A stretch of DNA of 64,000 bases from Shewanella loihica PV-4. GTDB lineage: Bacteria > Pseudomonadota > Gammaproteobacteria > Enterobacterales > Shewanellaceae. The position numbers and the translations under genes are program-made. Below, piece by piece: positions 53,141 to 62,584 of this stretch. The notes under the pieces are model-generated. The model did no database searches. It was not told where the DNA came from and saw only the letters and a list, made by a program, of their open reading frames with translations. Within the stretch, counting starts at the first letter, position 1, and each line of letters starts with the position of its first letter. The stretch is taken from the NCBI RefSeq assembly GCF_000016065.1, contig NC_009092.1:1240001-1304000 (forward strand), given 5' to 3'.

Positions 53141-54304
53141 ATGGAACCTAAAACAGATACCCATCCAAAACCGGCCGCGAAACCCAGGCTGATGTCGCTC
53201 GATGCCCTAAGGGGCTTCGATATGTTCTGGATCCTGGGGGGCGAGGCATTGTTTGCGGCGTTGCTCGTCTGGACTGGCTGGCAGGGCTGGCGTATCGCCG
53301 ATGCCCAGATGCACCACAGTCAGTGGCATGGCTTTACCTTCTACGACCTTATCTTCCCTCTATTTATCTTTCTCTCCGGCGTCGCCTTAGGCCTATCGCC
53401 CAAACGCCTGGACTCGCTGCCCTGGCCCGAGCGTCTTCCCCTCTATCGCCACGCGATAAAACGTTTGATGCTGCTGCTTCTGTTTGGGGTGCTCTATAAC
53501 CATGGCTGGGGTACAGGCATGCCGATGGCGGCGGATGAGGTGAGATATGCCAGCGTGCTGGGACGCATCGCCTTTGCCTGGTTCTTCGCCGCCTTACTGG
53601 TGTGGCATACCGACCTGAAGACGCAGATCTTGGTCGCCATCGGTATACTCCTCGGATACGCCGCGATGCAGCTGTGGCTGCCGGTTCCCGGCGGCGTGGC
53701 GGGGGACTTCTCTATCTCTGGCTCGATTAACGCCTATGTGGACGGCAAGTTTCTGCCCGGTATTAGCTATCAGGGCAGGGCGACAGACCCTGAGGGGATC
53801 CTCTCGACCCTTCCAGCCATAGTCAATGCCTTAGCGGGTGTCTTTACCGGTCGCTTCATCGTTAAGTCTCATCCCAAGTGGGGAGGGGTAAAGGGCGAGT
53901 GGGCTAAGGTTGGCATCTTGTTACTTGCTGGCTTGCTCAGCCTGGGGCTAGGCTGGTTGATGAACCCTTATATTCCGGTAAACAAAGATCTCTGGACCAG
54001 CAGCTTTGTCATGGTCACCCTGGGCTGGAGCCTTATCTTACTCGCCATCTTCTATGCGCTGGTGGATGTGCTAAAGCTGCACAGATTGGCATTTGGATTT
54101 GTGGTCATAGGCTGCAATGCCATCATCATCTATTTGGCATCAAGCCTGGTTAAATGGGACTACCTTGCCAGCAGCCTATTTGGCGGCGCGATACAGGCGC
54201 TGCCGATTGAGATGCAGCCTCTGGCGTCAGCCTGCGCCATGCTCTTGGTGCAGTGGTTGCTGCTCTACTGGATGTATAAGCGCGGCATCTTCATCAAGGT
54301 TTAA
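53141..54304 (+). CDS. nagX: NagX-like membrane protein (DUF5009/HGSNAT-like)
   Basis: A 387-aa integral membrane protein with about ten hydrophobic helices. It begins RLMSLDALRGFDMFWILGGEA, a hallmark of the family related to heparan-alpha-glucosaminide N-acetyltransferase. Next come HGFTFYDLIFPLFIFLSGV and a conserved HAIKR loop. In Shewanella and Xanthomonas GlcNAc loci this gene is called nagX and is thought to help transport or acetylate amino sugars at the inner membrane; the reaction is not established. It lies between nagA and nagP. Confidence 0.87.
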   Translation: MEPKTDTHPKPAAKPRLMSLDALRGFDMFWILGGEALFAALLVWTGWQGWRIADAQMHHSQWHGFTFYDLIFPLFIFLSGVALGLSPKRLDSLPWPERLPLYRHAIKRLMLLLLFGVLYNHGWGTGMPMAADEVRYASVLGRIAFAWFFAALLVWHTDLKTQILVAIGILLGYAAMQLWLPVPGGVAGDFSISGSINAYVDGKFLPGISYQGRATDPEGILSTLPAIVNALAGVFTGRFIVKSHPKWGGVKGEWAKVGILLLAGLLSLGLGWLMNPYIPVNKDLWTSSFVMVTLGWSLILLAIFYALVDVLKLHRLAFGFVVIGCNAIIIYLASSLVKWDYLASSLFGGAIQALPIEMQPLASACAMLLVQWLLLYWMYKRGIFIKV

Positions 54305-54379
54305 GTCTTATAGAAGATAATGGCTGGGCAATTTAACAAGGAAAACGCTGTGTTAGCCTGCTAAGGCTAAAAAGTCAAA

Positions 54380-54397
54380 AATGACAGCGTTGTCTTT
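54380..54397. promoter_or_regulatory. NagR operator 5
   Basis: AATGACAGCGTTGTCTTT, with one half slightly decayed, lies about 120 bases before nagP. Confidence 0.8.
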
Positions 54398-54517
54398 TTT
54401 CTGTTTATGTTTTAACATCGATGAAACAAGGGGGCAACTTGCGCCCAAGCTGTAATGTACCAAGCCGATATCATTGAGCTGATATCCGAAGATTAATTAC
54501 TATAAGAAAACAGGCTT

Positions 54518-55822
54518 ATGGAAATGACATTAAATAGTGAAAGTAAGCGCAGCAGCGTGATCCCCATGGCGATCGTTGCCGGACTCTTCTTTATTCTGGG
54601 TTTTGCGACCTGGCTAAATGGGTCCTTGATGCCTTACCTCAAGCAGATCCTGCAACTCACCCCGCTTCAAGCCTCCCTCATTCTCTTCTCCTTCTATATC
54701 GCCGTGACCTTTACCGCATTGCCCTCGGCATGGGTGATCCGTAAGGTGGGTTACAAGACAGGCATGGCGATGGGCATGGGGATCATGATGATTGCCGGCC
54801 TGCTGTTCATACCCGCGGCCAAGACGCAGGTATTTGCGTTGTTTCTGTTTGCGCAGCTGGTGATGGGCACGGGCCAGACCCTGCTACAGACGGCAGTGAA
54901 TCCCTATGTGGTCAGAATTGGCCCCGAGGAGTCGGCCGCCGCTCGCGTGAGTGTCATGGGGATCCTCAACAAAGGCGCAGGGGTGATCGCGCCGCTGGTG
55001 TTTACCGCCCTGATCCTCGACAGCTTTAAAGACAGAGTCGGCGTTGAACTGACCCAGGCGCAGATCGACGAGATGGCCAATGGCCTAGTGTTCCCATATC
55101 TGGGCATGGCTATCTTTATCGGTGTGCTGGCGCTGTTGGTGAAGAAGTCGCCTCTGCCAGAGCTTGAAAATGAAGACGAGCAAGAGGAGGGCACCAAGGG
55201 CCATACCCGCGAGGCGCTGTCTCATCCTAATCTGGCATTAGGGGTAGTAGCACTGTTTTTCTATGTGGCAGTAGAAGTGATCGCCGGCGATACCATAGGC
55301 ACCTTCGCCCTCTCTCTCGGGGTCGAGAACTATGGCGTGATGACCTCCTATACCATGATCTGCATGGTCATAGGTTATTCGCTGGGTATACTGACCATTC
55401 CCCGCTTCATCTCTCAGCCTAAGGCGCTGATGATCTCGGCGATACTAGGCCTAATGCTGACGCTGGGGATCTTATTTGGTGACAACGAGTCCTATGCTAT
55501 CGCCAACGCGTTGCTGGTTCCCTTCGGCGGCGCCATGTTGCCAGATACCCTGTTGATGATAGCCTTCCTGGGTCTGGCTAACGCCATCGTCTGGCCAGCA
55601 GTATGGCCGCTGGCGCTATCTGGCATGGGCAAACTGACCAGCACAGGCTCGGCGCTATTGGTGATGGGCATTGCAGGTGGCGCATTCGGTCCGCTGTTTT
55701 GGGGATTAACCAGCTCGGCAACCTCCCTCGGTCAGCAGGGCGGCTATATGGTGATGTTGCCTTGTTACCTGTTTATCCTCTTCTATGCGGTGAAAGGCTA
55801 TAAGATGCGTAGCTGGAAATAG
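54518..55822 (+). CDS. nagP: GlcNAc permease NagP (FucP-type MFS)
   Basis: A 434-aa major-facilitator transporter of the fucose/glucose-galactose symporter group, with twelve hydrophobic segments. It has FFILGFATWLNGSLMPYLKQILQL in helix 1, the loop GYKTGMAMGM, and LLQTAVNPYVVRIGPEESAAARVS. In Shewanella NagP replaces the PTS for GlcNAc, which explains the nagK kinase next door. It has its own NagR operator and a terminator. Confidence 0.92.
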   Translation: MEMTLNSESKRSSVIPMAIVAGLFFILGFATWLNGSLMPYLKQILQLTPLQASLILFSFYIAVTFTALPSAWVIRKVGYKTGMAMGMGIMMIAGLLFIPAAKTQVFALFLFAQLVMGTGQTLLQTAVNPYVVRIGPEESAAARVSVMGILNKGAGVIAPLVFTALILDSFKDRVGVELTQAQIDEMANGLVFPYLGMAIFIGVLALLVKKSPLPELENEDEQEEGTKGHTREALSHPNLALGVVALFFYVAVEVIAGDTIGTFALSLGVENYGVMTSYTMICMVIGYSLGILTIPRFISQPKALMISAILGLMLTLGILFGDNESYAIANALLVPFGGAMLPDTLLMIAFLGLANAIVWPAVWPLALSGMGKLTSTGSALLVMGIAGGAFGPLFWGLTSSATSLGQQGGYMVMLPCYLFILFYAVKGYKMRSWK

Positions 55823-55842
55823 CCGAGAGTGTTTATCGAATT

Positions 55843-55869
55843 AAAAGGAGCCGAGTGCTCCTTTTTTGT
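55843..55869 (+). terminator. Terminator of nagP
   Basis: AAAAGGAGC-CGAGT-GCTCCTTTTTT forms a stem with a T-tract 20 bases after the stop. Confidence 0.88.
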
Positions 55870-55977
55870 TGCCTAATATCGAGGGGTAACTCGTTAATAA
55901 CGGCTTTATTAAGAGAGGGGATGTTTGTATCAGGAGTGTAATGAATCCCATCAAGGGCGGTAAATTTCCGATATAAA

Positions 55978-56000
55978 AAAGCCCCGACATTGTCGAGGCT
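55978..56000 (-). terminator. Terminator of the tRNA-Phe/tRNA-Thr transcript
   Basis: On the minus strand AGCCTCGACA and TGTCGGGGCT pair, with one mismatch, and run into TTTTTTATAT nine bases past the tRNA-Thr 3' end. Confidence 0.8.
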
Positions 56001-56008
56001 GTTTTATA

Positions 56009-56084
<76 letters not shown>

Positions 56085-56091
56085 TAAATTG

Positions 56092-56167
56092 TGGTGCCCG
56101 AACCCGGAATCGAACCAGGGACACGAGGATTTTCAATCCTCTGCTCTACCGACTGAGCTATTCGGGC
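56092..56167 (-). tRNA. tRNA-Phe (anticodon GAA)
   Basis: Full cloverleaf on the minus strand: acceptor GCCCGAA/TTCGGGC, D-arm AGCTCAGTCGGTAGAGC, anticodon loop TTGAAAA, T-arm GGTTCGATTCC, and encoded 3' CCA. It is seven bases upstream of tRNA-Thr, so the two share one transcript. Confidence 0.97.
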
Positions 56168-56553
56168 AACTAAACTAAGTGTCTAGTTAACTACTTCAAA
56201 CCAGGTCTCTATGACCCTTGCCGTTTGGAGTGCGCGTATAATATAGCGCTGATATTTATCCTGCAAGCGCTTTTTTGGAGAAATTTAACTGCATGGCTAG
56301 TTAATGTGCAAAGTGCTGGCTTTTTGGCATTTATGTCGTTTTTTAGCACAGTGGCTGTGGTTAAAACTCAGGTTTTAGCCACTAATTGTTCTTAAGGGGG
56401 CATTTTCAGGCCTCTTATTTCCCAACTCCCCACTAATCTCGTTTGTCTTAGCACTACCTTTCTAAAAATTAGAAGTTTATTGGCGAAATTACGCGATATT
56501 TGTCGATCTAAATCGAAGTTAATATGCTGTTAAGTCATAAATGAGGATGAATC
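56168..56553. other. Intergenic region between tRNA genes and cytochrome b561 gene
   Basis: These 386 bases hold the tRNA promoter (56238-56266) on the minus strand. The rest is AT-rich, and near its end lies a short palindrome TCGATCTAAATCGA at 56503-56516. I see no ORF. Confidence 0.6.
56238..56266 (-). promoter_or_regulatory. Promoter of the tRNA-Phe/Thr operon
   Basis: On the minus strand: -35 TTGCAG, a 17-base spacer, -10 TATTAT, then the GC-rich discriminator ACGCGCACTCC. This is the layout expected for growth-rate- and ppGpp-controlled stable RNA promoters. Confidence 0.75.
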
Positions 56554-57108
56554 GTGTTTAAAAATACCCAGAGCCGCTACGGCTTGGTGAGCATAGGCCT
56601 GCATTGGCTGACAGCGATTGCCGTATTAACGCTGTTCGCCCTGGGCGTGTGGATGGTCGAGCTGACCTATTACAGCGCCTGGTATAAGCGAGCGCCGGAT
56701 CTGCATAAGAGCATAGGCGTGCTGCTGATGGTGTTAACCCTGTGCCGTCTGCTGTGGCGTTGGTTAAACCCGGCGCCTAAGTCGCTCCCCGGACATCAAA
56801 GGTGGGAGAAGCTGGCTGCGGGCCTGGTGCATCGTCTGCTGTATCTGATGCTGCTTGGCATCTTGATCTCTGGCTATCTTATCTCGACCGCCGACGGCAG
56901 GGCCATTGGCGTTTTCTCACTCATCGAGCTGCCAAGCCTGGGACTATTGTTTGAGGGGCAGGCGGATATAGCCGGCAAAGTACACCAATATCTGGCCTAT
57001 GGCTTTATCGCATTGGTAACTCTGCATGGGCTTGGGGCACTTAAACACCACTTTATCGACAAAGACGCAAGCTTGAAACGCATGTTAAACATTAAGGAGA
57101 CACAATGA
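56554..57108 (+). CDS. Cytochrome b561 family protein
   Basis: A 184-aa inner-membrane dihaem cytochrome with four hydrophobic helices. Likely haem ligands are His17 (SIGLHWLTA), His51 ([10 protein letters not shown]) and the histidines of HQYLAYGF and [12 protein letters not shown]. Such proteins move electrons between quinol and periplasmic partners. Its stop overlaps the next gene, a YceI protein, by ATGA. The YceI pairing is frequent in proteobacteria. Confidence 0.9.
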   Translation: MFKNTQSRYGLVSIGLHWLTAIAVLTLFALGVWMVELTYYSAWYKRAPDLHKSIGVLLMVLTLCRLLWRWLNPAPKSLPGHQRWEKLAAGLVHRLLYLMLLGILISGYLISTADGRAIGVFSLIELPSLGLLFEGQADIAGKVHQYLAYGFIALVTLHGLGALKHHFIDKDASLKRMLNIKETQ

Positions 57109-57695
57109 AGAAGGCTATATTGAGCGCCGCACTTATTAGCACACTAGGCGCGGGGGCATTCATGTTACCGGCTACGGCCAACGCCGCCAATTATGTGATA
57201 GATACCCAAGGCGCCCACGCCTCGGTGCAGTTTAAGGTGAGCCACTTAGGTTATAGCTTCGTGGTGGGACGCTTTAACGAGTTTGCTGGCGACTTTAGTT
57301 TCGATAGCAAGCATATGGCTGATGCCAAGGTAAATGTAACGATCAACACGGCGAGCCTCGACTCTAACCACGCCGAGCGTGACAAGCACCTGAGAAGCGA
57401 AGACTTCCTTAATGTGGCTAAGCATCCCGAGGCTAGCTTTAAGTCGACCTCGGTCAAAGAGCTGGGTGACGGCAAGTTTGTGCTCAATGGCATGCTGACC
57501 CTTAACGGGGTGACTAAGCCTGTAGCAATCGATGCCAAATTTATTGGTGAAGGGCAAGACCCTTGGGGGGGCTACCGCGCCGGTTTCGTCGGCCAGACAG
57601 AATTTGCCCTGAAAGACTATGATATCAAGATGGATCTTGGCCCAGCGTCCAGCCATGTGACCCTAGATCTCGTGGTCGAAGGCATTCGTCAGTAG
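57105..57695 (+). CDS. YceI family periplasmic protein
   Basis: A 196-aa protein with signal peptide [24 protein letters not shown] and a lipocalin-like YceI barrel, a fold that binds polyisoprenoid lipids. Family segments are [40 protein letters not shown] and the C-terminal LDLVVEGIR. It is coupled to the cytochrome b561 gene, hinting at a quinone- or isoprenoid-related role; this is inference. Confidence 0.93.
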   Translation: MKKAILSAALISTLGAGAFMLPATANAANYVIDTQGAHASVQFKVSHLGYSFVVGRFNEFAGDFSFDSKHMADAKVNVTINTASLDSNHAERDKHLRSEDFLNVAKHPEASFKSTSVKELGDGKFVLNGMLTLNGVTKPVAIDAKFIGEGQDPWGGYRAGFVGQTEFALKDYDIKMDLGPASSHVTLDLVVEGIRQ

Positions 57696-57724
57696 TGACG
57701 GCTTAAACAACCCCCCCATTATAG

Positions 57725-57749
57725 AAAAAGCGCCAATAGGCGCTTTTTA
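57725..57749. terminator. Bidirectional terminator between yceI and yggX
   Basis: AAAAAGCGCC-AATA-GGCGCTTTTT is a perfect 10-bp stem with A- and T-tracts on either side, serving both converging genes. Confidence 0.88.
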
Positions 57750-57771
57750 TTTTTATAGAGCGAGTAATTTA

Positions 57772-58050
57772 TTACTCGTCATCTTTTTGCGGCACATAGC
57801 CTTCGATCTCGACCTCTTTGCCCTCAAACAGGAAGTTAACCATCTGCTCTTCGAGGAACTTGCGATCGTCAACATTCATCATGTTGAGTTTCTTCTCATT
57901 GATCAGCATGGTCTGCTTGGCCTGCCAGAGCGACCAGGCTTCCTGGCTGATGTTGTCAAAAATTCGCTTACCGAGTTCACCCGGGTAGAGCTGAAAGGCT
58001 AGGCCGTCTGCCTCTTTCTTAAGATACTGGCAGTTCACTGTACGCGCCAT
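57772..58050 (-). CDS. yggX: Iron-trafficking / oxidative damage protection protein YggX
   Basis: A 92-aa cytoplasmic protein that protects iron-sulphur clusters from oxidation and may carry Fe(II). It begins [19 protein letters not shown], with the conserved Cys7, and has [14 protein letters not shown] and [10 protein letters not shown]. It lies two bases downstream of mutY, the standard mutY-yggX operon. MutY itself carries a 4Fe-4S cluster. Confidence 0.97.
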   Translation of the reverse strand: MARTVNCQYLKKEADGLAFQLYPGELGKRIFDNISQEAWSLWQAKQTMLINEKKLNMMNVDDRKFLEEQMVNFLFEGKEVEIEGYVPQKDDE

Positions 58051-58052
58051 GA

Positions 58053-59111
58053 TTACTCCTTATTTGATACTGAACCTAAGCTGGCGAGGATCCGCTCTGT
58101 GGCGGCGGCCAGACCAACCTTGGGTGGCTTGGCTATGTTATACCAGAGAGAGCCGCTCTCTTCCATGATCTCATGTGCGCTTGTGGTTTGGTGTGCCACA
58201 AAGGCGCTGATATCCAGATGGAAATGGCTGAAGGTGTGACGAAAACTGTCTATGGGCTCCTCACTAATAAGAGTTAGGCCGTTTGTTTTGGCAAACTCCT
58301 CGAGCGCCTCCTGGCTGTCAAACTGTGGGAAGCACCAGAGCCCGCCCCAGATCCCCGCAGGTGGGCGTTTGCTCATCAGCACCCTATCGTCATCTTTAAT
58401 CACTAGCATATAGCCGAGCTTTTCCGGAATCGTCTTCTTCGGTTTCTTGCCGGGAAACTCAGTCTGGCGGCCCATCAGCTGCGCCTTACAGTCGATGGCG
58501 ACGGGGCAGAGCTCGCACCTGGGCTTAGAGCGGGTGCAGATACTGGCGCCAATATCCATCATCGCCTGATTATATTGGGTTACGCCTGTCTTAGGGGTCA
58601 GGCTGTTGGTGAGCTGCCATAGCTGCTGCTCCACCTCGCGTTTGCCGGGCCAGCCAGCTATGGCGCCATGTCTTGCGAGCACTCGCTTGACGTTGCCATC
58701 TAATATGGGGTGATGTTGTCCAAGAGAGAGTGAGAGTACCGCCCCAGCGGTCGAGCGGCCAATACCCGGTAGGGCGAGTACCTGCTCGAATTGGGTTGGG
58801 AAGACACCATCATAGTCGCTGGCGATCAGCTGGGCACTCTTATGTAGGTTACGCGCCCTGGCGTAATAGCCTAGGCCGGTCCAGTGGTGCAGCACCTCAT
58901 CCTGATCGGCATTTGCCAAGTCCAAGATAGTGGGGAAGCGCGCCATAAAGGCTTCGAAGTAGGGGATAACTGTGGCAACCTGAGTCTGTTGCAACATGAT
59001 CTCGGACACCCATACCTTATAAGGGGTCTTATCTTGTTGCCAGGGAAGATGCTTGCGTCCGTGTTTGTCGTACCAGGTGACGATGCGCTGGTGAAATTGC
59101 TCTGTTTTCAT
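58053..59111 (-). CDS. mutY: A/G-specific adenine DNA glycosylase
   Basis: Removes adenine mispaired with 8-oxoguanine. The 352-aa protein has the catalytic Glu in [14 protein letters not shown]. The helix-hairpin-helix [14 protein letters not shown] is followed by the catalytic Asp in [15 protein letters not shown]. The iron-sulphur loop C-x6-C-x2-C-x5-C lies in [24 protein letters not shown]-like C-terminal domain (about 225-345) recognises 8-oxoG. I set the start at 59109-59111, which gives the E. coli-like N-terminus; the frame stays open 16 codons upstream. Confidence 0.95.
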   Translation of the reverse strand: MKTEQFHQRIVTWYDKHGRKHLPWQQDKTPYKVWVSEIMLQQTQVATVIPYFEAFMARFPTILDLANADQDEVLHHWTGLGYYARARNLHKSAQLIASDYDGVFPTQFEQVLALPGIGRSTAGAVLSLSLGQHHPILDGNVKRVLARHGAIAGWPGKREVEQQLWQLTNSLTPKTGVTQYNQAMMDIGASICTRSKPRCELCPVAIDCKAQLMGRQTEFPGKKPKKTIPEKLGYMLVIKDDDRVLMSKRPPAGIWGGLWCFPQFDSQEALEEFAKTNGLTLISEEPIDSFRHTFSHFHLDISAFVAHQTTSAHEIMEESGSLWYNIAKPPKVGLAAATERILASLGSVSNKE

Positions 59112-59394
59112 GGCGCTCAGTCTATAGAGGGGCAAGGTTTTTCTCAACCAAAATGGCATCTCAAGGGCGCCATGGCTCGCACGCCGTGGGATAATTGGTA
59201 TACTTTGGCAACATAGGGCTTGCCTTAGCGCAGTAACTTTGGATAATGCCCTTCTTTTTATAATTTTCCAATCATATAAGTGTCAGGATCCCGTGGGATC
59301 ATATGAGTTTGTGAGTCGAGCCTAGAGTCGCTTGACGCTGACTTTTTCTCGGCGCTATATGGCCAACCAATGGCAGATCTGAGGCTGAAAAATA

Positions 59395-60111
59395 ATGAGC
59401 GAAGTGACCACCGCAGAGTTTAACGAAGAGGGTAAATACCTTCGCAAAGTGAGAAGCTTTGTTTTACGTGAAGGACGTTTGACCAAGGGCCAGGCGCAGG
59501 CGATGGAGCAGCAATGGCCTGTGATGGGACTGGACTACTCGCCCGAGCCTTTGGATCTGGTCAAGGTGTTTGGCCGGCAGGCCGATACCGTGCTGGAGAT
59601 AGGGTTCGGCATGGGCGCCTCACTGGTTGAGATGGCTAAGGCAGCTCCCGAGCTTAACTTTATCGGTATCGAAGTTCACAAGCCTGGCGTGGGTGCTTGT
59701 CTTGCTGATGCGGCTGAGGCCGGCGTCACCAACTTGCGTGTGTTCCACCACGACGCCATCGAGGTGTTGGAAAACAGCATCCAAAGCGGCAGCCTGGCCA
59801 GAGTACAGCTATTCTTCCCAGATCCTTGGCACAAGAAGCGTCATCATAAGCGCCGTATCGTTCAGCCGGAATTTGCCGAGCTTATCCGCCGCTGCCTTAA
59901 GATAGGTGGTGTGTTCCACCTGGCGACCGATTGGGAAAACTACAGCGAGCACATGTTAGAGGTGATGAGCGCGGCGCCTGGCTATAAGAACCAGGCGCAG
60001 GATGGCGACTTCGTGCCCCGTCCAGATCATCGACCGCTGACCAAGTTTGAGGCCAGGGGCCATCGTCTGGGACATGGCGTCTGGGATCTGATGTTCGAGC
60101 GTACCGAGTAA
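59395..60111 (+). CDS. trmB: tRNA (guanine-N7-)-methyltransferase
   Basis: SAM-dependent enzyme that forms m7G46 in tRNA. The 238-aa product has the SAM motif [28 protein letters not shown], and the family signature [17 protein letters not shown], ending [21 protein letters not shown]. It is divergent from mutY and starts the trmB-yggL-glsB run. Confidence 0.97.
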   Translation: MSEVTTAEFNEEGKYLRKVRSFVLREGRLTKGQAQAMEQQWPVMGLDYSPEPLDLVKVFGRQADTVLEIGFGMGASLVEMAKAAPELNFIGIEVHKPGVGACLADAAEAGVTNLRVFHHDAIEVLENSIQSGSLARVQLFFPDPWHKKRHHKRRIVQPEFAELIRRCLKIGGVFHLATDWENYSEHMLEVMSAAPGYKNQAQDGDFVPRPDHRPLTKFEARGHRLGHGVWDLMFERTE

Positions 60112-60141
60112 GCTTAATTTCTATAAAAAGAGGGAATACAC

Positions 60142-60465
60142 ATGGCAACACGTAGTCGTCGTTTACGTAAAAAATTACGCATTGATGAGTTTCAAGAGTT
60201 CGGCTTCGATGTGAATTGGACCTTCGATGATTCGGTAAGCGAAGAGCAGATCGATGCTATCGTCGATCAGTTTATCGACCAGGTGATCGAGGTGAGAAAG
60301 CTAGGTTTCCACGGTGGCGGCCATAAAGAGTGGGAAGGCATCATCGCCACTCAAACTATCGGCAAGTGCACCGAAGAAGACAGGCAGGCCGTGAGTGACT
60401 TCTGGAAGAGTCAGCCGGTAAAAGACGTCGTGGTCAGCGAGCTGTACGACATCTGGTGGAACTAA
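60142..60465 (+). CDS. yggL: YggL family protein (DUF469)
   Basis: A 107-aa cytoplasmic protein of the 50S ribosome-binding YggL family. It starts [22 protein letters not shown] and carries [16 protein letters not shown]. Work in E. coli links YggL to the large ribosomal subunit; the precise task is unclear. Its stop shares one base with the glsB start codon (TAATG). Confidence 0.92.
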   Translation: MATRSRRLRKKLRIDEFQEFGFDVNWTFDDSVSEEQIDAIVDQFIDQVIEVRKLGFHGGGHKEWEGIIATQTIGKCTEEDRQAVSDFWKSQPVKDVVVSELYDIWWN

Positions 60466-61379
60466 TGCCACAGAAGGACCTGCTCGAGACTATTATCGAG
60501 CAGGTGCGTCCTCTGCTGGGAAAGGGCAAGGTCGCCGACTATATTCCTGCCCTGGCCGAGGTGGATCCTACCAAGCTTGGGATCGCCGTGACCACAATCG
60601 ATGGTCAAACCATAGGGGCTGGAGACTATCTCGAGCCCTTTTCGATCCAGAGTATCTCTAAGGTCTTTAGCCTCACGGTCGCCCTGACCCTGTACGAGGA
60701 GGCCGAGATCTGGTCTCGCGTCGGTAAGGAGCCCTCGGGGCAGTCCTTTAACTCCCTGGTGCAGATAGAGCTCGAGCGCGGAGTACCGAGAAACCCCTTT
60801 ATCAACGCCGGCGCACTTATTATCGCCGATCTGTTGCAGAGTCGCCTCGGCGCGCCTAAGCATCGTATGCTCGAGGTGGTCAGAAAGCTGAGCGCCAACC
60901 CTCATGTGATTTATGATAAGCGTGTCGCGGCCTCTGAATATGAGCACAGCGCCCGTAACGCTGCCATCGCTTACCTGATGAAGTCCTTCGGCAACTTTAA
61001 TAACGATGTCGATAGGGTGCTGAGAAACTACTTTCACTACTGCGCGCTGAAGATGAGCTGCGCCGATCTATCCAAAGCCATGCTCTATCTGGCCAACCGA
61101 GGCCAGAGCCTCTCGGCAGAGCAGGTGGTTTCGCCCATACAGACACGTAAGCTTAACGCCCTGTTGGCGACATCTGGTCTGTACGACGGTGCGGGTGAGT
61201 TTGCCTATCGGGTCGGCATGCCGGGTAAGAGCGGCGTGGGCGGCGGCATCATAGCCGTGATCCCGGGCGATATGAGCATCTGTGTCTGGTCACCCGAGCT
61301 AGATAAAAACGGTAACTCTCTAGCGGGCACCGCCGCACTCGAGAAGCTCTCCCAAGCCCTGGGCCGTTCTATCTTCTAA
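60465..61379 (+). CDS. glsB: Glutaminase
   Basis: Hydrolyses glutamine to glutamate and ammonia. The 304-aa serine-dependent enzyme (beta-lactamase-like fold) has the active-site S-x-x-K in [14 protein letters not shown], then [10 protein letters not shown], and [15 protein letters not shown]. The ATG at 60465 gives the family N-terminus [14 protein letters not shown], so I prefer it to the GTG nine bases earlier. It is inserted between yggL and the yggN-like gene, which are close neighbours in E. coli. Confidence 0.95.
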   Translation: MPQKDLLETIIEQVRPLLGKGKVADYIPALAEVDPTKLGIAVTTIDGQTIGAGDYLEPFSIQSISKVFSLTVALTLYEEAEIWSRVGKEPSGQSFNSLVQIELERGVPRNPFINAGALIIADLLQSRLGAPKHRMLEVVRKLSANPHVIYDKRVAASEYEHSARNAAIAYLMKSFGNFNNDVDRVLRNYFHYCALKMSCADLSKAMLYLANRGQSLSAEQVVSPIQTRKLNALLATSGLYDGAGEFAYRVGMPGKSGVGGGIIAVIPGDMSICVWSPELDKNGNSLAGTAALEKLSQALGRSIF

Positions 61380-61678
61380 AAGAGCGCCTGGTTAATTTAA
61401 ACCATCGTTCTGTCTTTATCCTTCTCTGCATTCTACTGTTCATGTCTTAGCTGTATTCAAATCGATGGTGAAATTTACTAAAAACTGGTTGAAGGCTTTA
61501 CTTTTGTTAGCCCATCGCCGACTTACAGCCTTAGTCCACATAGTAAGTTTTGCCTAATTCATTGATTATATTTGATTAGTTAAAATTGGCACGATACCTG
61601 TATTGTTAGTCATCAACGACACATGGTGCACCTTAAGCTTCTCATCATGTGATTTTCGATGACTTAAGGAATAAGAAT

Positions 61679-62509
61679 ATGAAGAAATTGACCGCATCTC
61701 TTGGACTGACAGCTTTCGTACTTGCCACCACCAGCGCCGCCTGGGCCGGTGAAGATAAGGACAACCATATCTCGTTCGGACGGGATGACAAACAGTGCGA
61801 GGTGAGCCTCAACTATGATGTTTCGGTCGAGCCGAGCAAGTTGGTGGTCAGTGAGGCGAAGAAAGAAGTGTATCGCATCGAACTTGGACGTCTCTATGTT
61901 AACGGTGACAAGGTTGAGCTAAACGACAAGCAGCAGGCGCTGGTTAATCAGTATGCCGGTGAGGTGTCTAAGCAGCTTCCCGAGGTGATCGACGTGGTGC
62001 ATGACGCCGTCGATATCGCGTCTACCGCCGTGAGCATGGCGCTCACGCCGCTGCTGGGTGATGCCGCCGGTGCCAAGATCGATGAGATGATGGACGGCCT
62101 GTCGAAGCGTATCGACACGGTTGCCTATCAAAATGGCGACAAGTTCTACCTGGGCGCCACCGAATCTTCTATCGAAGACACCTTCGGCAAAGAGTTCGAA
62201 CAAGAGATGGAGCAGCTGGTGCAGAGCTCTATCGGTAGCATGATGATGACCCTGGGCAGCGAGATGATGAAGGGCGACGGCGAGAGCTTCGAGGAGAAGA
62301 TGAATGCCTTCTCAGCCAAGATGGACAAGGTGGGTGACGATATCGAAGCCCAGATTGAACAGCAGGCCACAGATCTCGAGGCGCGCGCCGACAAGCTATG
62401 TGACAACTTCCAGCAGCTGGTGGCCCTAGAGTCCCAGATGCGCAGTGAAGTACCGGCCCTACGTGACTACCCACTGGTGAGCGCTAAGCAACAAACCCTG
62501 CGGGAATAG
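61679..62509 (+). CDS. YggN-like exported protein (DUF2884)
   Basis: A 276-aa protein with a signal peptide (LTASLGLTAFVLATTSAAWA|GEDK). The N-terminal part is beta-rich (CEVSLNYDVSVEPSKLVV). The long helical C-terminus, with Met/Glu-rich amphipathic helices (EQEMEQLVQSSIGSMMMTLG), may form a coiled coil. Sequence and position after yggL point to DUF2884/YggN, whose role is unknown. I chose the ATG at 61679, since TAAGGAATAAGAAT precedes it and it begins the signal peptide; the frame opens 10 codons earlier. Confidence 0.85.
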   Translation: MKKLTASLGLTAFVLATTSAAWAGEDKDNHISFGRDDKQCEVSLNYDVSVEPSKLVVSEAKKEVYRIELGRLYVNGDKVELNDKQQALVNQYAGEVSKQLPEVIDVVHDAVDIASTAVSMALTPLLGDAAGAKIDEMMDGLSKRIDTVAYQNGDKFYLGATESSIEDTFGKEFEQEMEQLVQSSIGSMMMTLGSEMMKGDGESFEEKMNAFSAKMDKVGDDIEAQIEQQATDLEARADKLCDNFQQLVALESQMRSEVPALRDYPLVSAKQQTLRE

Positions 62510-62549
62510 CCCGCAAACGATTTCCTCTGGCATAGCAAGATCCACATTT

Positions 62550-62584
62550 CCCTGCACTTACCTTGGGTGCAGGGCTTTTTTTAT
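62550..62584 (+). terminator. Terminator of the yggN-like gene
   Basis: CCCTGCAC and GTGCAGGG form an 8-bp stem with a T-rich tail, 40 bases after the stop. Confidence 0.85.

Noticed and set aside
60462..61037. 191-codon open frame on the minus strand over glsB
   Set aside because: Antisense shadow of a complete glutaminase gene.
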